Positions 37,299 to 46,308 are shown, counted from the stretch's first letter. The stretch is DNA of 64,000 nt from Thermohalobaculum sp039028795 (GCA_039028795.1 JBCCHJ010000005.1:1-64000), one strand, 5' to 3'. Notes: generated by a model from the letters alone, not told the origin. Numbers and translations are program-made.

Positions 37299-37475
37299 GG
37301 CTTTCTGAGCGCCAGGTCACCGCCCGGAGCTTGGAGAAACCTGCGCGCCCGGCGGTCTTCGACATCGGCGCAGATGAAACCGTCGCTGGCGCCCGGGCGT
37401 TGATACCAGCGTCATCTTAGAAGTCCGCCGGGAAAGATCCCATCTCCACCGCGCAAACGGTGACCCGGCGCTTTG

Positions 37476-38408
37476 TCAGAGAATATCGATCCGGTAGCCC
37501 GCGCGGGGAAAGTGCACGCAGACATCTCCGGCGCGTGCGTCCGTCCGGTCGATGGCAATCTGATCGCGTCCGACCAAACGCACGGTACCCTCGACATCTT
37601 GTTCCCCGCCATCGACATCGGGTTTGATCTTCACCCGTTGCCCTGGCGCAAGGCCTTGTGGGTCGCCGGGATCTTCTGTCGGCTCTGTGGCGATCTCGGA
37701 AGCGTTGGCAATCTGAATGGCCTCTTCCGGGCTTAATGGGGTAGAGGTGCCCTGTCCCAGAGCCTCCATCCGCTTTTCCCACTCCGTCAGATGCGTGAAC
37801 TGAGACAGGAACGCTGGACCATCCGCCCAGCGACCACGCAGGAACCAAACGACATGCCATGTCAGAACATCTGGCAGGCCCGGTTCTGCCCCCAGCATGA
37901 AGTCCCGCCCCAGCGATAGACGATCGTCGATCCAGCCGATATGGGCGCGCATCACCGCCGCCAGATGGGGCAGGTCGGCATTGGCCTGTTTCAGCCGTTC
38001 GACCCAATCCGGCCCCAGATAAAGCCGACCACGATCAGCGGCAAATTCGGGATCCAGGGCATCGCCCGCAGCGCCCAGGATTACCTTCACCGCGAGATCG
38101 AAGAGTTCGCCATCCGTCCAGCGGCTGATCGCCACCGCCATGCCTTGCGCGCCGCCGGGAAAAAAGGTCGGATCGGGATGGCGGCGTTGGATCTCGCGCA
38201 GGATGCACTGGCTGTCGCAATAGATGTCCGCGCCGATCTGCATCACCGGCGTCCGGCGGTAAGCCCCGGTCAACGCGATCACATCCGGTTTCGGCGGCAG
38301 GCGCGGGATTTCGACATCGCGCCAGGCCAAGCCCTTCAATCCCAGACCTTTGCGCACTTTTTCGGCCACGGGACTTTGCGGATAATTGTGCAGGATGATT
38401 TCAGACAT
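37476..38408 (-). CDS. Glutathione S-transferase family protein with C-terminal extension
   Basis: 310 residues. Thioredoxin-like N domain: LHNYPQSPVAEKVRKGLGLKG (part; residues 5-24) with the SPVAEK turn where GSTs bind glutathione, then DSQCILREIQRRHP; a helical C domain follows to ~225. The final ~80 residues (from PGQRVKIKPD) read as a small beta-rich module with alternating charged and hydrophobic residues, unlike usual GSTs. Substrate unknown. Followed upstream on the same strand by the DoxX-like gene 12 nt away. Confidence 0.85.
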   Translation of the reverse strand: MSEIILHNYPQSPVAEKVRKGLGLKGLAWRDVEIPRLPPKPDVIALTGAYRRTPVMQIGADIYCDSQCILREIQRRHPDPTFFPGGAQGMAVAISRWTDGELFDLAVKVILGAAGDALDPEFAADRGRLYLGPDWVERLKQANADLPHLAAVMRAHIGWIDDRLSLGRDFMLGAEPGLPDVLTWHVVWFLRGRWADGPAFLSQFTHLTEWEKRMEALGQGTSTPLSPEEAIQIANASEIATEPTEDPGDPQGLAPGQRVKIKPDVDGGEQDVEGTVRLVGRDQIAIDRTDARAGDVCVHFPRAGYRIDIL

Positions 38409-38420
38409 CTGGGGGCGGCC

Positions 38421-38852
38421 TTATGAACGGTCTATTGCAAACGTGTCATGGCGGCGGAAGGCAATCAGAATCCAGCACCCGGCGGCCACAATGATGGACG
38501 GATAGAACAGTGCGTTGACGGTTTCGGGTTTCTCTCCGCTATGCCACATCCAAAAGGGATCGATCAAAGATTGCCAGACAGCCACAGCGACGAAGGCGTT
38601 GATCAAGAACATCACCGGCAATGTGACGATGCGGAAAAGGCCGACGGCCACCAGTCCCGCCAAAACGACCTGTGCCCAGCCGAAGGCGATCAATAGCATG
38701 TCCTGAGTAAAGGCACCGGCATAGTACTTGTCTGACACAGCCTGGCCTGCGCCCGTGTTCAGGCCCTTGACGAGGCCCCACCAGAAGATAAGCCCGGCCA
38801 GAGAAATCCGCAGAACCAGTAGACCGATCTTTTGAGATAATTCCGACGTCAT
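38421..38852 (-). CDS. DoxX-like membrane protein
   Basis: 143 residues with four hydrophobic helices: IGLLVLRISLAGLIFWWGLV (~9-28), MLLIAFGWAQVVLAGLVAVG (~52-71), LPVMFLINAFVAVAVW (~78) and a last helix SIIVAAGCWILIAF (~118). The arrangement matches DoxX/DUF6041-like families of unclear role, sometimes linked to thiosulphate or thiol redox. It precedes the GST-like gene by 12 nt, so a shared redox-related operon is plausible but not shown. Confidence 0.75.
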   Translation of the reverse strand: MTSELSQKIGLLVLRISLAGLIFWWGLVKGLNTGAGQAVSDKYYAGAFTQDMLLIAFGWAQVVLAGLVAVGLFRIVTLPVMFLINAFVAVAVWQSLIDPFWMWHSGEKPETVNALFYPSIIVAAGCWILIAFRRHDTFAIDRS

Positions 38853-38922
38853 CGCAGCCCTCCCGTTCGCAGCAAGCAGCTAACCCTGATGACCCACACC
38901 GGCAATCCCGCTCACGGAACTG

Positions 38923-39321
38923 TCAGCTTACCCAGGTTTCCTGCAAATGCCGCCAAATCAGGCGATCGCCGGTTTCGAACAAGGCGGTGGACCGCCGGCG
39001 ATTGTCTGCCGCGGAGTTTCGTGCACCCGTCTGATGCTCGACATATCCCGCCAGGATCAGACTTGGCCAGGTGCCCAATAGTCGGGGTTCTTCGATGGTG
39101 ATCCGGAACTCCGGGTTGGCGCCATGGGCGGTGCGGATCGGGTCCAGCAGATCGGCCCCGGTTAAAACCTGACCCGAGGGTTGGATGTTCTCGAACTGCG
39201 GATGTAGGGCATCAGCAAAGTCGGGCTGGAACCGGTCTTCGGTGGTCTCACCGCGGAACCAGCCATCGATGAACCGGTGCAGCCGGATAATTTCGTCGGT
39301 GGCTTGTTTCAGGGGATCCAT
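38923..39321 (-). CDS. NTF2-like (SnoaL/DUF4440 type) protein
   Basis: 132 residues with the alpha-plus-beta cone pattern of NTF2-like proteins: an N-terminal helix IIRLHRFIDGWFRGETTED (part), a LLDPIRTAHG helix, and paired strands FRITIEEPRLLG, SLILAGYVEHQTG and RLIWRHLQETWV. No catalytic residues can be named. It lies 4 nt from the start of the ureohydrolase gene end on the same strand, so the two may be co-expressed. Confidence 0.7.
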   Translation of the reverse strand: MDPLKQATDEIIRLHRFIDGWFRGETTEDRFQPDFADALHPQFENIQPSGQVLTGADLLDPIRTAHGANPEFRITIEEPRLLGTWPSLILAGYVEHQTGARNSAADNRRRSTALFETGDRLIWRHLQETWVS

Positions 39322-39325
39322 GGCG

Positions 39326-40276
39326 TCACCGTCCCGCCATGACGCAGAGTAGTTCGTACATGATCGTCGCCCCGTTCAGCGCGGTGATCCCGCCAACGTC
39401 AAAGGGTGGCGAAACCTCGACCATATCGGCGGCGGCGATGTTCAGACCTTCCAGGCGACGGCACATGCCCTGCGCTTCCCGCATGGTCAGACCGCCCGCT
39501 TCCGGCGTGCCGGTGCCTGGGGCAAAGGCCGGATCCAGGCTGTCGATATCGAAGGACACATAAATCGGCATGTCGCCGACGATCTCTTTCGCCTCGTCGA
39601 TGCAGGCGCGCCAGCCGCGATCTTCGACTTCTTCGATCATCATAACCCGCATGCCGCTTTCGAAGCTGAACTTCCACATATCGTCCTGGTAAAGCGATCC
39701 GCGGATGCCGATCTGCACGACCTTTTTGGGGTCCAGCAGACCTTCGTCTACGGCGACCTTGAAGGGCGCGCCATGGTGGAAGCGGCTGCCACCGTAATTA
39801 TCGCCGGTGTCACAATGCGCGTCGATATGGATCATCCCAAGCGGACCATCCTTGGCAATGGCCCGCAGGATAGGCAGGCTGATGGAATGGTCGCCACCGC
39901 AGGCCAATGTGCGGATGCCAGCACCATGGGCGCGGGCGAAATAGTCTTCGATTTCCTTATGCGCGCCTTCCAATTCGTAAGGCTTCTTGATCCAGGCATC
40001 GCCGATATCGGCAATCTTGGCCTTCTCGAACGGGTTCAGCCCGGTGGCCTGATTGACCCGTCGGGTTAACGAAGACTGATTGCGCACTTCGCGCGGGCCA
40101 TGGCGCGGACCGGGGCGATTGGTGACGCCGCCGTCGTAAGGGACACCGCAGACGCCAATGGTTGGAGGATTTGCCTCGAAATCCTCGACATAGGGCAGGC
40201 GGAAGAAAGTGGCGAGCCCGGTAAACCGGGGGCGTTGCATCGGATCGTCGAAGGCCAGGGTCTCTGCGTCGGACAT
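39326..40276 (-). CDS. speB: Agmatinase-family ureohydrolase (agmatinase or guanidinobutyrase)
   Basis: 316 residues from the Met of MSDAETLAFDD. The binuclear manganese ligands are in ACGGDHSIS (~136), HIDAHCDTGD (~158) and SFDIDSLDPAFAPGTG (~241). The family hydrolyses guanidino compounds to urea. The GSRFHHGAPF and GTGTPEAGG stretches fit the agmatinase/guanidinobutyrase group rather than arginase; which substrate is used cannot be told here. The gene leads a pair with the NTF2-like gene downstream. Confidence 0.88.
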   Translation of the reverse strand: MSDAETLAFDDPMQRPRFTGLATFFRLPYVEDFEANPPTIGVCGVPYDGGVTNRPGPRHGPREVRNQSSLTRRVNQATGLNPFEKAKIADIGDAWIKKPYELEGAHKEIEDYFARAHGAGIRTLACGGDHSISLPILRAIAKDGPLGMIHIDAHCDTGDNYGGSRFHHGAPFKVAVDEGLLDPKKVVQIGIRGSLYQDDMWKFSFESGMRVMMIEEVEDRGWRACIDEAKEIVGDMPIYVSFDIDSLDPAFAPGTGTPEAGGLTMREAQGMCRRLEGLNIAAADMVEVSPPFDVGGITALNGATIMYELLCVMAGR

Positions 40277-40366
40277 GGTGTTTCCTATTGATCGTACCGC
40301 TGAAAACCTTGGCGGAAACAAGCCTTGGGCGCAAACGAATAGCGCAGCTTATACACCGCCTAGGCC

Positions 40367-40393
40367 ATGCAATTTGTGCAAACCTCCTATGCC
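40367..40393 (+). promoter_or_regulatory. Upstream element of the first DUF1127 gene
   Basis: This 27-nt block matches the block at 40866-40892 at 22 of 27 positions without gaps and starts 114 nt before the ATG (112 nt for the other gene). It contains TGCAA repeated with a 4-nt spacer and ends in CTATGCC, which could include a -10-like hexamer. Probably a shared promoter or operator, with a ~80-90 nt leader. Confidence 0.55.
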
Positions 40394-40480
40394 TTTCGAA
40401 GACTTGTGTGCAGTGCAAAATGATCCAAATACCGCGTCAGAAACAATCGCGGTTTTCGCACCGATAGAAGGTCTTGGGCC

Positions 40481-40726
40481 ATGTCCACAACCGACGTAAA
40501 TGCACCGAAAGGCCGCCGGACAAACATCGGCTCTTTCCTGGCGCCTGTTCTGGATCGTATTCGCTCTGCTCGCGCCCGTTGGGCCGAAGAACGCAGAAAA
40601 CTTGTCCTGGCCCGCGCAGCCCACCACGCTGCCGTGCTGTCGGCAATGACAGACGATCAATTGGACGGCTGGGGCTTGAAACGTGAAGATATCATGGCCC
40701 ACGCCTACAAAAACGTTCGCGACTGA
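40481..40726 (+). CDS. DUF1127 small protein
   Basis: 81 residues. After a basic N-terminal helix (RIRSARARWAEERRKLVLAR) comes the DUF1127-like end MTDDQLDGWGLKREDIMAHAY. Members are small, basic, stress-induced proteins; a Rhodobacter one (CcaF1) binds RNA. The gene shares its C-terminal motif and upstream element with the next gene. A 7-bp hairpin (TGAAGGG/CCCTTCA) lies at 40745-40770 after the stop, without a T run. Confidence 0.85.
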   Translation: MSTTDVNAPKGRRTNIGSFLAPVLDRIRSARARWAEERRKLVLARAAHHAAVLSAMTDDQLDGWGLKREDIMAHAYKNVRD

Positions 40727-40865
40727 TCGATCGCCATGTGACCATGAAGGGGACCAGTAGATTCCCTTCAAGCCTTCCAATAACATCCTGAAATCGCGAT
40801 CAAAAAACTCGTCGCTGTGCGTAGATCCGTGCGGCGTTGCTTTGCTGTGTCCAGATCAAATGACT

Positions 40866-40892
40866 ATGCAAATTTCGCAAAGCTACTATGCC
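40866..40892 (+). promoter_or_regulatory. Upstream element of the second DUF1127 gene
   Basis: Second copy of the 27-nt element (ATGCAA...CTATGCC), 22 of 27 identical to 40367-40393 and at nearly the same distance from the start codon (112 nt). Conservation of both sequence and spacing between two otherwise divergent leaders suggests a common transcription signal. Confidence 0.55.
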
Positions 40893-40977
40893 ACGGTGGT
40901 CGTTGTGCACCTGCGAAGACGACCCGATGTTCTGGCCAGCGAAACACTCCACAAGTTCAAGGAACAGGAGACCTACG

Positions 40978-41208
40978 ATGGCTGTGACAACTGAAAACCT
41001 GGCCCCGACGGCTGAAACTTCGATCTTTGGCGCTTTGTCCAACTGGATCGGGAATTTGATGGTTTGGCTGGGTGACATGTCGTCCGGTGCGAAAGCTGCA
41101 AAGCACGCCGCTGAATTGTCGAAACTAACGGATGACCAGTTGGCCGCCCGTGGTTTGAAGCGTGAAGATATTGTCGAGCACGCCTTTGGACACCTGCGCA
41201 TGGGCTAA
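40978..41208 (+). CDS. DUF1127-like small protein
   Basis: 76 residues from the ATG preceded by ACAGGAGACCTACG. A hydrophobic stretch FGALSNWIGNLMVWLGDM (~17-34) replaces the basic helix of the paralogue, while the end LTDDQLAARGLKREDIVEHAF is nearly the same. This may place it at a membrane surface. A 6-bp tetraloop hairpin CCGTCC-GATT-GGACGG follows at 41219-41234, a possible terminator ahead of dnaE. Confidence 0.8.
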   Translation: MAVTTENLAPTAETSIFGALSNWIGNLMVWLGDMSSGAKAAKHAAELSKLTDDQLAARGLKREDIVEHAFGHLRMG

Positions 41209-41304
41209 ACCCGGTCTTCCGTCCGATTGGACGGGTCCGGTAGATATCGCAGTCGATGCTGATTGAGATTGGCATCGACCGCCGCGCAGCGGTACCGTCC
41301 GGGT

Positions 41305-44300
41305 ATGACGCCGCGATTCCTCCACCTCCGCACCCATTCCGCCTATTCGCTCCTGCAAGGGGCCATCCCGATGAAGAAGCTGCCAGGCTTGGTGGCGGAT
41401 GCGGGATTTCCGGCGGTCGCAGTCACTGACACCAACAACCTCTTTGGTGCGCTGGAGTTCTCCGAACGTGCGGTGAAGGCCGGTCTTCAGCCGATCATTG
41501 GTGTTGAACTTGCCATTGCGTATCAGGAGGCAGAGCCAGGGGCCCGGGCACCCGCCCCCGCAACGATCGTCCTGTTGGCCAAGGATCGAACGGGTTATGA
41601 GAACCTGATGGCCCTATCGTCGGACCTGTTTCTGCAGTCCGATGCGGCCCAGATCCCTCAGATTTCGCTGACCTCGGTCCTCGCGCGCAGTGAAGGCGTG
41701 ATCTGCCTGACAGGCGGTGCGGATGGGCCATTGGGTCGCCTGATCGCTGCGGGAAAGGACGCTAAGTCTTTGGCGCAGCAATTGGCCGATGCCTTTACCG
41801 ATCGGCTCTATATCGAGGTTCAGCGCCACGGCACCGATGGCGCATTGCGGACCCCGGCAGAAGATGCGACCGAACCGGGTTTGGTGCAACTGGCCTATGA
41901 CATGGATCTGCCGCTGGTGGCAACAAACACGGTCTTCTATGCCTCGCCGAACATTGCCGAGGCGCATGACGCGTTCCTCTGCATCGGTCAGGGCCGTTAT
42001 GTGAACGAGGCAAATCGCAACCGTCTGCCGCCGGAACACTACCTGAAATCCGAAGCCGAGATGGTCGAACGGTTCGCCGATTTGCCCGAAGCCATTGAGA
42101 ACACCGTCGAGATTGCCCAACGCTGCGCCTACCGGCCCCGCACCCATGATCCGATCCTTCCGAAATTCGCGGATGACGAGGTCGAGGAACTGCGCCGCCA
42201 ATCCCGCGAAGGACTGAAAGAGCGATTGGCGGTGATCGAGGCCGTCGCCCCGGTCGAAGACTACGAAAAGCGGCTGGAGTTCGAACTGGACGTGATCGAA
42301 GGGATGGGCTTCCCCGGCTACTTTCTGATCGTCGCCGACTTCATCAAATGGGCCAAGGATCAAGATATCCCAGTCGGACCTGGGCGCGGATCCGGGGCAG
42401 GGTCCTTGGTCGCCTACGCACTGACGATTACTGATTTGGATCCATTACGTTACGGCCTGCTGTTCGAGCGGTTCCTCAACCCGGAACGGATCTCGATGCC
42501 CGATTTCGACATCGATTTCTGCCAGGACCGGCGGGAAGAAGTGATCACCTATGTCCAGCAGAAATACGGCAAGGATCGGGTCGCCCAGATCATCACCTTC
42601 GGTGCTTTACTCTCGAAGATGGCCGTCCGCGACATCGGCCGGGTCCTGCAGATGTCATATGGACATTGCGACCGGCTGGCCAAACTGATCCCGGTGGAAG
42701 GGGTCAAGCCGCTCTCCATCAAGCAGGCCCGCAAGGAAGAGCCGAAGCTGAACGAGGAAGCCCGGCGCGAGGAAGTTGTCGAAACTCTGCTGGACTATGG
42801 CGAAAAGCTTGAGGGGTTGCTTAGGAACGCCTCGACCCATGCGGCTGGCGTGGTAATCGGCGACCGTCCCCTGACCCAACTGGTCCCGCTTTATCAGGAC
42901 CCCCGATCGGACATGCCCGCCACCCAGTTCAACATGAAATGGGTGGAACCGGCGGGCCTGGTGAAGTTCGACTTCCTGGGTCTGAAGACCCTGACCGTCG
43001 TGCAGAACTGCCTGGATCTGTTGAAATTGCGCGATGTCGACATCGACATCTCTTCCATACCGCTGGATGATAAACCCAGCTACGATCTTTATTCCTCCGC
43101 CGATACGGTGGGCGTTTTCCAGGTGGAATCCGCGGGCATGCGCGACGCGCTGCGCCAGATGAAGCCGACCTGTATCGAGGATATCGTGGCCCTGGTGGCG
43201 CTCTATCGCCCCGGCCCGATGGAGAACATCCCGAAGTTCTGCAACGTGAAGAACGGACGCGAGCCCCGCGAAGGCATCCATCCGCTCATCGATCCGCTGC
43301 TGGACGAAACCCAGGGCATCATCGTCTACCAGGAACAGGTGATGGAGATTGCCCGGAAGATGGCGGGCTACTCCCTGGGCGGCGCCGACATGCTGCGCCG
43401 GGCGATGGGTAAGAAGATTCAGGCGGAAATGGACGCGCAGCGCCCGCTGTTCCTGGACGGTGCGGCAGAGAATGGCGTCGACAAGGCCAAAGCGCTGGAG
43501 GTCTGGAACCTTCTGGACAAGTTCGCCAATTACGGCTTCAACAAATCCCATGCGGCAGCCTATGCCGTCGTAAGCTACCAGACCGCCTATCTGAAGGCGA
43601 ATTATCCCGTCGAGTTCATGGCCGCCGTCATGAACCTGGATCTGCATCTGACAGACAAGCTGGCCATCTTCGTCACAGAATGCGCGCGCATGAAGGTCGA
43701 GGTCGTGCCCCCCTGCATCCAACGGTCCGAAGCCAAGTTCACCGTGCGTGACGGCAAAGTGCTCTATGCCCTGGGTGCGCTGAAGAATGTGGGTGTCGAG
43801 GCAATGGAACTTATCATTCAGGCACGTGCTGATGGCCAATTCCGCGATCTCTTCGATTTCGCGCGCCGCGTCGATCTGAAACGCGTTGGCAAACGGCCCA
43901 TGGAGAACCTGGCACGTGCCGGTGCCTTTGATGAATTGGATAAGAACCGCAAGCGCGTCTTCGACAGCTTGGACGCGTTGGTGGACTATTCTGCCACGGT
44001 GCATGACGAAAAGAATTCGACGCAAAGCTCGCTATTTGGCGATCCCGGCGAAGGTTTGCCGCCGCCGCGCCTGCCGAAGCCAGAGGATTGGCTGCCTTCG
44101 CAACGCCTGGGCGAAGAACTGGGCGCGGTTGGGTTTTATCTGTCCGGTCATCCGCTGGACGAATACATGCCCGCCCTGGGGCGTAAGAAGATCACCACTG
44201 AAGCCGATTTCATGGCCGGTCCGGGCCGTGCAGGCGGGGCAGGGCGCATCGCAGGGACGCTGGCCGCGCGGCGGGATCGAAAGTCGGCCAAGGGCACGCG

Positions 44301-44742
44301 GTTCGCCTTCATCCAGTTCTCGGACCCTGCCGGGCTCTGGGAGGTCATGGCGTTCTCGGACGTCCTTTCAGAAAACGACGACCTGCTGCAACCCGGCCAG
44401 AACCTGGTCTGCCACGTCCAGGCAGAGGTCAGTGACGAACAGACCCGTCTGATGTTGCGCGCTGTGCAACCAGTGGAGCAGGTTGCCGAAGATGCCGCTG
44501 CAGTCGGGTTAGAGGTCTACCTGGACGACGAAAATGCATTGAAGAGCATCCTGAACCGCCTGGAATTGGTCTCGACCGAGGCGCGCCGCCGCCGGGGTGA
44601 AGGCCCGGTGCGCCTGAAGGTTCCGATCTATGAACATGATCAAGAGGTCACAATCGATCTTCCAGGCCAGTATGCGATAAGTACGGAAATTCGCGGGGCT
44701 TTGAAGTCCGTGCCAGGTGTGCAGGCCGTGGCAGAGTTTTAG
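41305..44742 (+). CDS. dnaE: DNA polymerase III subunit alpha
   Basis: 1145 residues. It opens with the PHP domain (LHLRTHSAYSLLQGAIP), includes VGPGRGSGAGSLVAYALTIT (~353-372) and the catalytic aspartates in PDFDIDFCQ (~393-401), ending with the OB and tau-binding parts. It is the replicative polymerase DnaE1. A TTG 42 nt upstream is in frame, but MTPRFLHLRTHS is the family start. It follows the DUF1127 gene by 96 nt and precedes the sulfurtransferase by 44 nt. Confidence 0.97.
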   Translation: MTPRFLHLRTHSAYSLLQGAIPMKKLPGLVADAGFPAVAVTDTNNLFGALEFSERAVKAGLQPIIGVELAIAYQEAEPGARAPAPATIVLLAKDRTGYENLMALSSDLFLQSDAAQIPQISLTSVLARSEGVICLTGGADGPLGRLIAAGKDAKSLAQQLADAFTDRLYIEVQRHGTDGALRTPAEDATEPGLVQLAYDMDLPLVATNTVFYASPNIAEAHDAFLCIGQGRYVNEANRNRLPPEHYLKSEAEMVERFADLPEAIENTVEIAQRCAYRPRTHDPILPKFADDEVEELRRQSREGLKERLAVIEAVAPVEDYEKRLEFELDVIEGMGFPGYFLIVADFIKWAKDQDIPVGPGRGSGAGSLVAYALTITDLDPLRYGLLFERFLNPERISMPDFDIDFCQDRREEVITYVQQKYGKDRVAQIITFGALLSKMAVRDIGRVLQMSYGHCDRLAKLIPVEGVKPLSIKQARKEEPKLNEEARREEVVETLLDYGEKLEGLLRNASTHAAGVVIGDRPLTQLVPLYQDPRSDMPATQFNMKWVEPAGLVKFDFLGLKTLTVVQNCLDLLKLRDVDIDISSIPLDDKPSYDLYSSADTVGVFQVESAGMRDALRQMKPTCIEDIVALVALYRPGPMENIPKFCNVKNGREPREGIHPLIDPLLDETQGIIVYQEQVMEIARKMAGYSLGGADMLRRAMGKKIQAEMDAQRPLFLDGAAENGVDKAKALEVWNLLDKFANYGFNKSHAAAYAVVSYQTAYLKANYPVEFMAAVMNLDLHLTDKLAIFVTECARMKVEVVPPCIQRSEAKFTVRDGKVLYALGALKNVGVEAMELIIQARADGQFRDLFDFARRVDLKRVGKRPMENLARAGAFDELDKNRKRVFDSLDALVDYSATVHDEKNSTQSSLFGDPGEGLPPPRLPKPEDWLPSQRLGEELGAVGFYLSGHPLDEYMPALGRKKITTEADFMAGPGRAGGAGRIAGTLAARRDRKSAKGTRFAFIQFSDPAGLWEVMAFSDVLSENDDLLQPGQNLVCHVQAEVSDEQTRLMLRAVQPVEQVAEDAAAVGLEVYLDDENALKSILNRLELVSTEARRRRGEGPVRLKVPIYEHDQEVTIDLPGQYAISTEIRGALKSVPGVQAVAEF

Positions 44743-44786
44743 GCTAGCGGCGGCACGCACCAAGGGGGCGATCTAAGGAGGAAGCT

Positions 44787-45668
44787 TTGGCTGAGTATCT
44801 TTATCCCGATGCTATTCTTTCCACCGCTGATTTAGCAGAGATGCTGGAAGATCCCGATCTCCGCATCTACGACTGCACTTTCTACCTGCATTACGAGGAA
44901 GGCACGGGGCGGCCTTACACCGTGTGCAGCGGACGCCCAGATTGGGAAAAGGGCCGTATCCCAGGATCGATGCACCTGGATCTGCAAGAAGACTTTTCGG
45001 ACCAGGATGCCCCCACCAAATTCATGCATCTTTCAGCCGAGGCGACGTTGGCGGCATTCGCACGCCACGGCGTGGGTCAGGATACGCGCGTGGTGCTGTA
45101 TTCCCGGGGCTCGCCGAACCGAGCCACGCGGTTCTGGTGGATGCTGCGCTGGATCGGCTTTGACAATGCCGCGATCCTGGATGGCGGAATGGACCTTTGG
45201 GAGGCCGAGGGCCGACCCATTTCCACCGAAACAACGTCATATCCGGCAGGCTCGCTCACGGCCCGGGAACGTTCTGGGCTTTGGGCTGATAAGGATGAAA
45301 TGCTGGCCGCGATCGGCAATGGGGCCGTCTGTTCCTTGAACGCCCTGGATGAGACCATGCACAGCGGTGAGAATCCCAGATATGGCCGCCCTGGCCGTAT
45401 CCCGGGCAGCACAAATGTCCCCTCGGCGAACCTGATTGACACATCGCAGCAGTTTCTGCCGGCGGCTCAGGCCGCAGAATTGTTCGCCGCTGCCGGTGCT
45501 GACCCGGAAAAACGCATCCTGAACTACTGCGGTGGGGGCATCGCCGCCACGCTGGACGCCTTCCTGCAGCATCAATTGGGATACAGGAATATTTCAGTCT
45601 ACGATGCATCGATGAGCGAATGGGCCAAAGATGATGCCCTGCCGATCGAAAAAGACATGATTGAATGA
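44787..45668 (+). CDS. sseA: Sulfurtransferase (SseA, rhodanese/3-mercaptopyruvate type)
   Basis: 293 residues, TTG start behind a strong AAGGAGGAAG Shine-Dalgarno. Two rhodanese domains: the N-terminal one (RIPGSMHLDLQEDFSDQ, VVLYSRGSPNRATRFWWMLR) has no active Cys and the C-terminal one ends in NYCGGGIAATLDAFLQHQLG with the persulfide Cys (~248). The CGGGIAA loop resembles mercaptopyruvate sulfurtransferases (CGSGVTA) more than rhodaneses. It transfers sulfane sulfur to thiols or cyanide. Confidence 0.92.
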   Translation: MAEYLYPDAILSTADLAEMLEDPDLRIYDCTFYLHYEEGTGRPYTVCSGRPDWEKGRIPGSMHLDLQEDFSDQDAPTKFMHLSAEATLAAFARHGVGQDTRVVLYSRGSPNRATRFWWMLRWIGFDNAAILDGGMDLWEAEGRPISTETTSYPAGSLTARERSGLWADKDEMLAAIGNGAVCSLNALDETMHSGENPRYGRPGRIPGSTNVPSANLIDTSQQFLPAAQAAELFAAAGADPEKRILNYCGGGIAATLDAFLQHQLGYRNISVYDASMSEWAKDDALPIEKDMIE

Positions 45669-45907
45669 AACATTTTACCCTGCCCATCCCGGGCGGTAAT
45701 AACTAAATATATGTAATTAAACAGAAAACAGAATCTCAGGCAAAGTTGACGCAAACGTCACGTCCAGTTGATCAGCCGTTGATTGAAACGTGAGCGGCGG
45801 GTTTCCACCTTCATGTCATCGGACGGCCAAGGGATGATCAAAAACTCCCCCAGGCCCCGGAAGAGACACTGAACGGGCCGGAACGGCCAAACACGAGGAG
45901 ACGAACG

Positions 45908-46180
45908 ATGAACAAGGTTATCGCAGCAACTCTTTTCGCAGCCACCGCTTTGGCAACCACCGCAGCCGTCGCAGAAAACGCCGCCAGCGACCAGTACGAT
46001 CGCCTGAAAGTAACCCTCGGACAGGTTGAAACGGTCCAGACTGGCAAGACATTCAACACTGGCGTTGCTCAGAACCAGCTGCCCACGGCTAACGCTGCCA
46101 CTCGCAGCACGGTAAAGAAAAGCCTGCGTGGCAACCGGTTGGTCTGGGAACGCGCACAACGGGGCCAGTTCGGTCGCTAA
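45908..46180 (+). CDS. Small secreted protein
   Basis: 90 residues; AAACGAGGAGACGAACG leads to the ATG. A signal peptide (KVIAATLFAATALATTAAVA) is followed by a 68-residue mature chain rich in Asn, Gln, Thr and basic residues near the end (KKSLRGNRLVWERAQRGQFGR, part). No named family recognised. The preceding 239 nt are AT-rich in places and contain TTGACG at 45747, a possible -35. The 3' region is unusually structured (see below). Confidence 0.75.
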   Translation: MNKVIAATLFAATALATTAAVAENAASDQYDRLKVTLGQVETVQTGKTFNTGVAQNQLPTANAATRSTVKKSLRGNRLVWERAQRGQFGR

Positions 46181-46192
46181 GACCGCCCCAAA

Positions 46193-46229
46193 CACCTCCC
46201 TCCTGACGTGGCCCCCCTCACTACGTCAG
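46193..46229 (+). ncRNA. Candidate 3'-end RNA with anti-Shine-Dalgarno motif and hairpin
   Basis: 13 nt after the stop of the small secreted protein, CACCTCCCTCC (46193-46203) matches the CACCTCC core of the 16S rRNA 3' end, that is, it is complementary to Shine-Dalgarno sequences. It runs into a hairpin CTGACGT-13 nt-ACGTCAG (46203-46229), and the terminator follows 2 nt later. This layout is like 3'-UTR-derived trans-acting RNAs. Inference only. Confidence 0.35.
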
Positions 46230-46231
46230 CC

Positions 46232-46265
46232 GCAAGCCCCGCCAAAGGCGGGGCTTGCCTGTTTT
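46232..46265 (+). terminator. Strong intrinsic terminator
   Basis: GCAAGCCCCGCC-AAA-GGCGGGGCTTGC is a perfect 12-bp stem with a 3-nt loop, followed by CTGTTTT. It ends the transcript of the small secreted protein, 44 nt before the epimerase start codon, so mce must have its own promoter in a very short space or depend on read-through. Confidence 0.9.
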
Positions 46266-46308
46266 GACGGGTTGCACTAACTCGCAGTCGAGCAACCCAG
46301 AGGACGAA

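Noticed and set aside
40727..40977. Cuckoo-type CCUCCUCCC RNA directly after the DUF1127 genes
   Set aside because: No CCTCCTCCC motif follows either gene; only short hairpins are seen.
42655..44025. A 456-codon minus-strand frame inside dnaE
   Set aside because: Antisense shadow of a GC-rich coding region; the dnaE reading is certain.
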